Positions 60,701 through 64,000 of a DNA stretch of 64,000 bases are shown here, piece by piece; the stretch's first letter is position 1; each line of letters begins with the position of its first letter. The stretch is from positions 1,178,001-1,242,000 of the forward strand of contig NC_003284.9 of assembly GCF_000002985.6 (NCBI RefSeq), in the 5' to 3' direction. The DNA comes from Caenorhabditis elegans (taxonomy: Eukaryota > Nematoda > Chromadorea > Rhabditida > Rhabditidae). Position numbers and translations under genes: made by a program. A model generated the notes under the pieces. The model made no database searches. It saw only the letters and a program-made list of their open reading frames with translations, and had not been told where the DNA came from.

Positions 60701-60954
60701 GCTTAAGCTTAGAAAAACTACAAAAAAATTAATATACAGTATTCAAAATAGTACATACACTTTTAACACAAAAATTGAAACCTTACAGGATACAACTTAG
60801 GCTTGATCGTGCCCTCGTCTTCGTCCTTAGCGCTGGAACTATCATCGACTGTGACCGTAATCTCGTATTGATCAATATTGAAGTCGGTCATTTGTTGAGG
60901 AGTCTGAAACTTGAAAGTATCTGATTTGGTCGGTCTATCGGGGGCAAGGTTCAT
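54753..60954 (-). CDS. Acyl-CoA-synthetase-like protein lacking the P-loop
   Basis: Twelve exons close in phase: 60787-60954, 60284-60493, 60033-60240, 59317-59420, 59110-59267, 58504-58777, 58291-58377, 58042-58230, 57845-57989, 55311-55393, 55110-55263, 54753-54907 (1935 nt, 644 aa). Residues 1-126 are a polar, Pro/Glu/Thr-rich extension. Then comes the AMP-binding fold: VTYEELVDGSKRTANYM, GVKNGDRILMCMENTVEYV, YSAAEFGV near 432 in place of YGxTE, WFKTGDYGMIDEN near 512 and IPRSEKGKIMRKEI at 610-623 with the usual Lys (617). The canonical P-loop (SGTTGxPK) is absent: the equivalent place reads FIIPGSLENDQY near residue 280. The hinge GRxKD is also changed (GAISDLI). The family activates acids as adenylates; this member may be a pseudoenzyme. 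Intron 9 holds a 2-kb hAT-like element. Confidence 0.93.
55729..57808. mobile_element. 2.08-kb hAT-like non-autonomous element
   Basis: Ends CAGGGCTGTGCGGCAAC and its exact reverse complement, flanked by a perfect 8-bp target duplication GTCTAAAC (55721-55728 and 57809-57816). Sub-terminal regions are arrays of GTTGCCGGTTGCCGAA units; the centre has CGGACCG/CGGTCCG-rich blocks and a partly duplicated segment (56870-56960 and 57075-57140). No transposase frame is visible. Lies in intron 9 of the synthetase-like gene. TIR text and 8-bp duplication are hAT hallmarks. Confidence 0.9.
59580..59664 (+). repeat. TTGGTCAGTGCA motif cluster
   Basis: Four copies of TTGGTCAGTGC about 22 bases apart. 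Confidence 0.85.
59771..60017 (+). repeat. Dispersed 240-bp repeat, copy 2
   Basis: Second copy of 42597-42832, in intron 3 of the synthetase-like gene. It has an extra CACCTCCGGCG near its start and a short TACATAGACTA duplication near its end. Confidence 0.85.
60590..60712. repeat. Degenerate telomere-like (TTAGGC) array
   Basis: GGCTTAGGCTTAGGCGTAG and related units for about 120 bp, in intron 1 of the synthetase-like gene. TTAGGC here reads on the + strand, the reverse of 39310-39715. Confidence 0.75.
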
Positions 60955-60997
60955 GAGCAAATTTTTTGCGAGCTGGCTCTTGAGAGATGAGAACAGT

Positions 60998-61017
60998 GTG
61001 CAGTGTGTGTGTGTGTG
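60998..61017 (+). repeat. (TG)n microsatellite
   Basis: GTGTGTGTGTGTG 45 bases upstream of the synthetase-like start codon. Confidence 0.85.
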
Positions 61018-63323
61018 TTGAAAATAACCTCTACGTTTTCGCTAGCAACCCACTTGACAAAAGCACACTGATGGGGCGAGGGGAGTATAACGGAGTAACA
61101 TTGATTGTCACTAGTAGCACGAGCGGACAAAAAAGTATGTTGAGATGAATTTTGGTGTTAGCAACAAAAAAAAGATACTACATACACGGCACAGGTAGAT
61201 TCATTTTGGTGAAATTCCACGTTACAGATGAAAATGTTAGACTTGCCGAAAGATTTTGAATTCAGCAGATTGTCTAAATTTAAAAAAAATCTTTGAGTTT
61301 GAAAATTTCCGAAATGTGTAGCAATCGGAAAATTTCAGCAATTTTGACAATTTCTTAAAATGCGAATTTTACCAATATGGCGAAACTACCGATTGCTGAA
61401 AGTTTCCAATCTCTGGTAGAAACCAAAATTTAATTTCAGAAAATCTCTAAGATATGTTGTTTTCTAGTATGTTCCTTAGAGAAATTGTAATATTATGTTT
61501 TGTTTGAATATTCTTAGAGGAGTTGGTGCACAATATGCTAAAACAAATTTCGAAAAAAAATTACAGTATTTTGAGTCTACATTTTGAACAGCTATTTATT
61601 TATTGTTCAAGATTTTTTTAAATTGCAGTACCAAAAATTTTCCAATCCTAAAAAAAAATACTCCAAAAAGTAGAGAAATGTAAAAAAATGTGAATTCTGA
61701 AAAAAAAAACATCTAGTGAAAATTCTAGTTTCATGTTTGTTTTTTTCTGTTTTTTGAACAAAACCAACACTTCCGCATTATGTTAATCCCCAATTTTGTT
61801 TTGTGACATTTTCTCCTAAACATCGCCAACAAACATTTAAAAAAACCTATAACACTAAACTCAATACATGTTCGAATATTAAAAAAACTGTCTTTAAAAA
61901 TCGCTTAAACATGCATATTTTGTTTTTAAGGGCGCAGATATTTGAGTTGACCAATGTGATCTTATGAATAACTGGAACATCTCAAATGACATTTGTAAAG
62001 TTTTCGTTATGGAGCGGACCAAAATATGTATTATTTATGCTTTAAAAAACTATATTTTTAGACGACATGTAGGTGTTCTTCGAAGTGTTGAGTTTTAAAA
62101 GATGGAGTATCAGTTTTTTTAAAGCTTTCACTATATACAAAGTATTTCGACAAAGTAAGGTAGTGTAGTGCCAGTGGGGATTTTGTCTGAATAAACTTAT
62201 AGTTTTCCAAAACGACCTTAGATTTTTTTATATTTCCAGTCAAAGTTTTGGCAAAATGTCAAATTTTCAAAAATATGAGCTTTAAATGAAATCCAGAACA
62301 ATATTGTATGAAATTAAATTAAATTAAATTATAATAAAGTATGAAAATTGTGGAAAAACATTTTTTAGGCCGACTCTCAAATTTATCAGCGGCAAAAACT
62401 GTTACCTTTTGACAGTAAATGAAAAATTTCCCGTTTTTTTTTTGAAAAGTTTAACTATGATATTTGATTATTTTGGTACCATAAGAGTGGTTTTACCAAA
62501 GTTTCCCCACTGGAGCTTCACCAATTCAGTTTATTTTAAAAACTCTGTGAAGCAAATTTGCTAAATTTGGATAACACTTTGGAAATTTTTGAGCACTGCT
62601 TTATGTTTGAACTACTGACATGCCAAATCTCGTTTTAAAAAAATATGGTCAACTTCAGAAATGTCAGGAGAAATATGAATTTTCACCATGTTTTTAAACT
62701 TCGAAATAAAAAGTTACAAATAATTTTTTTCAAGTTTTTACTTGGTATTTGCTTTTTTCAGCAGCATTATTGGCGCTACACCACCGTCAAAACTCGGGTT
62801 TAATTTTAAAATATCAATTTCGTCATGTAAAAATACTTTAAACAAAACTTGAGTTTTAAGAATTCAAACAAAATGTTCTTGGGAAAACGAAAAAAATGGA
62901 AAAGTCAATCTGAATCCCATTTCAATGGTTTAAAATCTTGAAACTTGTTCATGCATACAAATCACTGCATACATCACTTCACTTTGACTTTTTTTGTATT
63001 CTTATACGTCGTTCCTATTTTGTTCTATACACGTCATCATGTATTCAAAAAAAATTTATATTTTTTGTTTATAACCTCTGTCTTTTTCTTGATCGGGACC
63101 TGGCATATGATAGGATTTTACAATTTTTTTCTAAAAATTAAAAGTAAAAGAAATTCAGATACCAAGATAATTTCTGAAAAACTGAAACAAAAATAAAAAT
63201 TGCACTTAGTCTCTGGATTATCACAAAACACTGCCAGCAAATAAAAAAGAAAATAATCTTAATCTTTAGCCAGAATCACATGGTTAATCTGAAATTTTAC
63301 ATAATGATATGTATCGTAAAATT

Positions 63324-63688
63324 AGGCTGTGCGGCGACCGTGATTTTCAGCAACCGGCAATTGCCGAAGTTGCCGAACCCTTCGGCAACCGACAACTTTC
63401 GGTTGCCAACGTATCGGCTACTTTTCGGCAACCAGCAACCAGGTTTCAAAGTTTTTTTTATTGGTTGAAATCATATTTTTGAGCGTTCTGGAAAAAAGTA
63501 TGGTCGTTTTTTTCGTTTACAGTAAAATTTTAGAATTTTCAAAGCTCTCTGAATGCTTTTTTCTGAGCAACAAAATGTTTCACAGTGATATTGACAGTTG
63601 CCGAAGTTGCCGAAAAAAAGGTCGGCTCTTGCCGAAGTTGCCGAACTCTAAAAATTTCAACTTGGTTGCCGGATGCCGCACAGCCCTG
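63324..63688. repeat. TTGCCG-type hAT-like element
   Basis: Left end AGGCTGTGCGGCGACC and right end GGATGCCGCACAGCCCTG, filled with CGGCAACC/GTTGCCGAA units. Same family as 55729-57808, more decayed, no clean target duplication. Confidence 0.75.
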
Positions 63689-64000
63689 ATGGAAATATAT
63701 TCGAATTTTTTTAAAATGATTAGGTTATATAGTTTTCACAAGTGTTATATAATTTTGAGTGGATTAAAAATTTGACTGTTCTGCAATTTTTCAACACATG
63801 GACAGCTTAAAGGAAGAAGTTATAACACTAATATTATTAATAATACTTTTTTCAAAAGACTAAAATTTCCAAAAACTGGTAATCACTTTTTGGATGATTG
63901 TCCCATCTTTTCTGCCAACGTGCTCAACATTTTGGGGTCAACATTTTGGGGCCCTTGATGTGGGAATCTCCTGAAAATGGCAGGCAGCTACTTCTCTTCC

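Larger units (their letters stand above)
60955..64000. other. Intergenic, upstream of the synthetase-like gene
   Basis: Starts with a (TG)n tract (60998-61017) close to the start codon, a GC-richer stretch to about 61200 that probably contains the promoter, then 2 kb of AT-rich DNA without a supportable gene, and a TTGCCG element at 63324-63688. Confidence 0.55.

Overview
The window is nematode nuclear DNA, almost certainly Caenorhabditis and most likely C. elegans. It is AT-rich, with short introns that begin GT and end TTTCAG. Several start codons sit a few bases after a TTTCAG-type acceptor, as expected for SL1 trans-splicing. Noncoding DNA is full of palindromic short repeats, one of which (about 14535-14690) I recognise as a common C. 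elegans family. Clusters of a TTGGTCAGTGCA motif hint at the X chromosome, but I cannot verify that. There are no bacterial-type operons.

I could rebuild eight protein-coding genes by following open frame, splice sites and codon phase from exon to exon. Left to right: (1) + strand 2386-9727, a secreted GPI-anchored Ly-6/ODR-2-like protein of 193 aa; (2) - strand 10537-12743, a homocysteine S-methyltransferase of 309 aa; (3) + strand 15148-15858, a small GYF-domain protein; (4) - strand 18244-20589, a protein with one double-stranded-RNA-binding domain and an acidic tail; (5) - strand 24606-28089, a Pro/Trp/Gly-rich protein of 242 aa with no recognised domain; (6) + strand 31411-32683, a Pro/Gln-rich protein of 215 aa; (7) - strand 33968-52746, a CASKIN-like scaffold (ankyrin repeats, SH3, two SAM domains; 19 exons, 920 aa); (8) - strand 54753-60954, an acyl-CoA-synthetase-like adenylating-enzyme homologue of 644 aa that lacks the canonical P-loop. 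Phases close without a break in all of these except the exon 1-2 junction of gene 4 and the 3' end of gene 3.

The rest is mobile and repeat DNA, much of it inside introns. There is a decayed DD34D mariner (49011-50252, TA target duplication). A 947-bp Tc1/mariner-type non-autonomous element (26956-27902) sits in one copy of a local tandem duplication. A 2.08-kb hAT-like element (55729-57808) has a perfect 8-bp target duplication, and a 265-bp hAT-like MITE (25184-25448) has a target duplication that copies a splice donor of gene 5. There are two long fold-back elements (12894-13460, 28829-29306), two tRNA-like repeat heads, degenerate telomere-like arrays and three poly-G/C tracts of 16-20 bases.

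The genes do not form an obvious pathway. Genes 1 and 7 are probably neuronal (Ly-6/ODR-2-like surface protein; synaptic-type scaffold), gene 2 is one-carbon/methionine metabolism, gene 8 is a lipid- or adenylate-related fold, and gene 4 is probably RNA-related.
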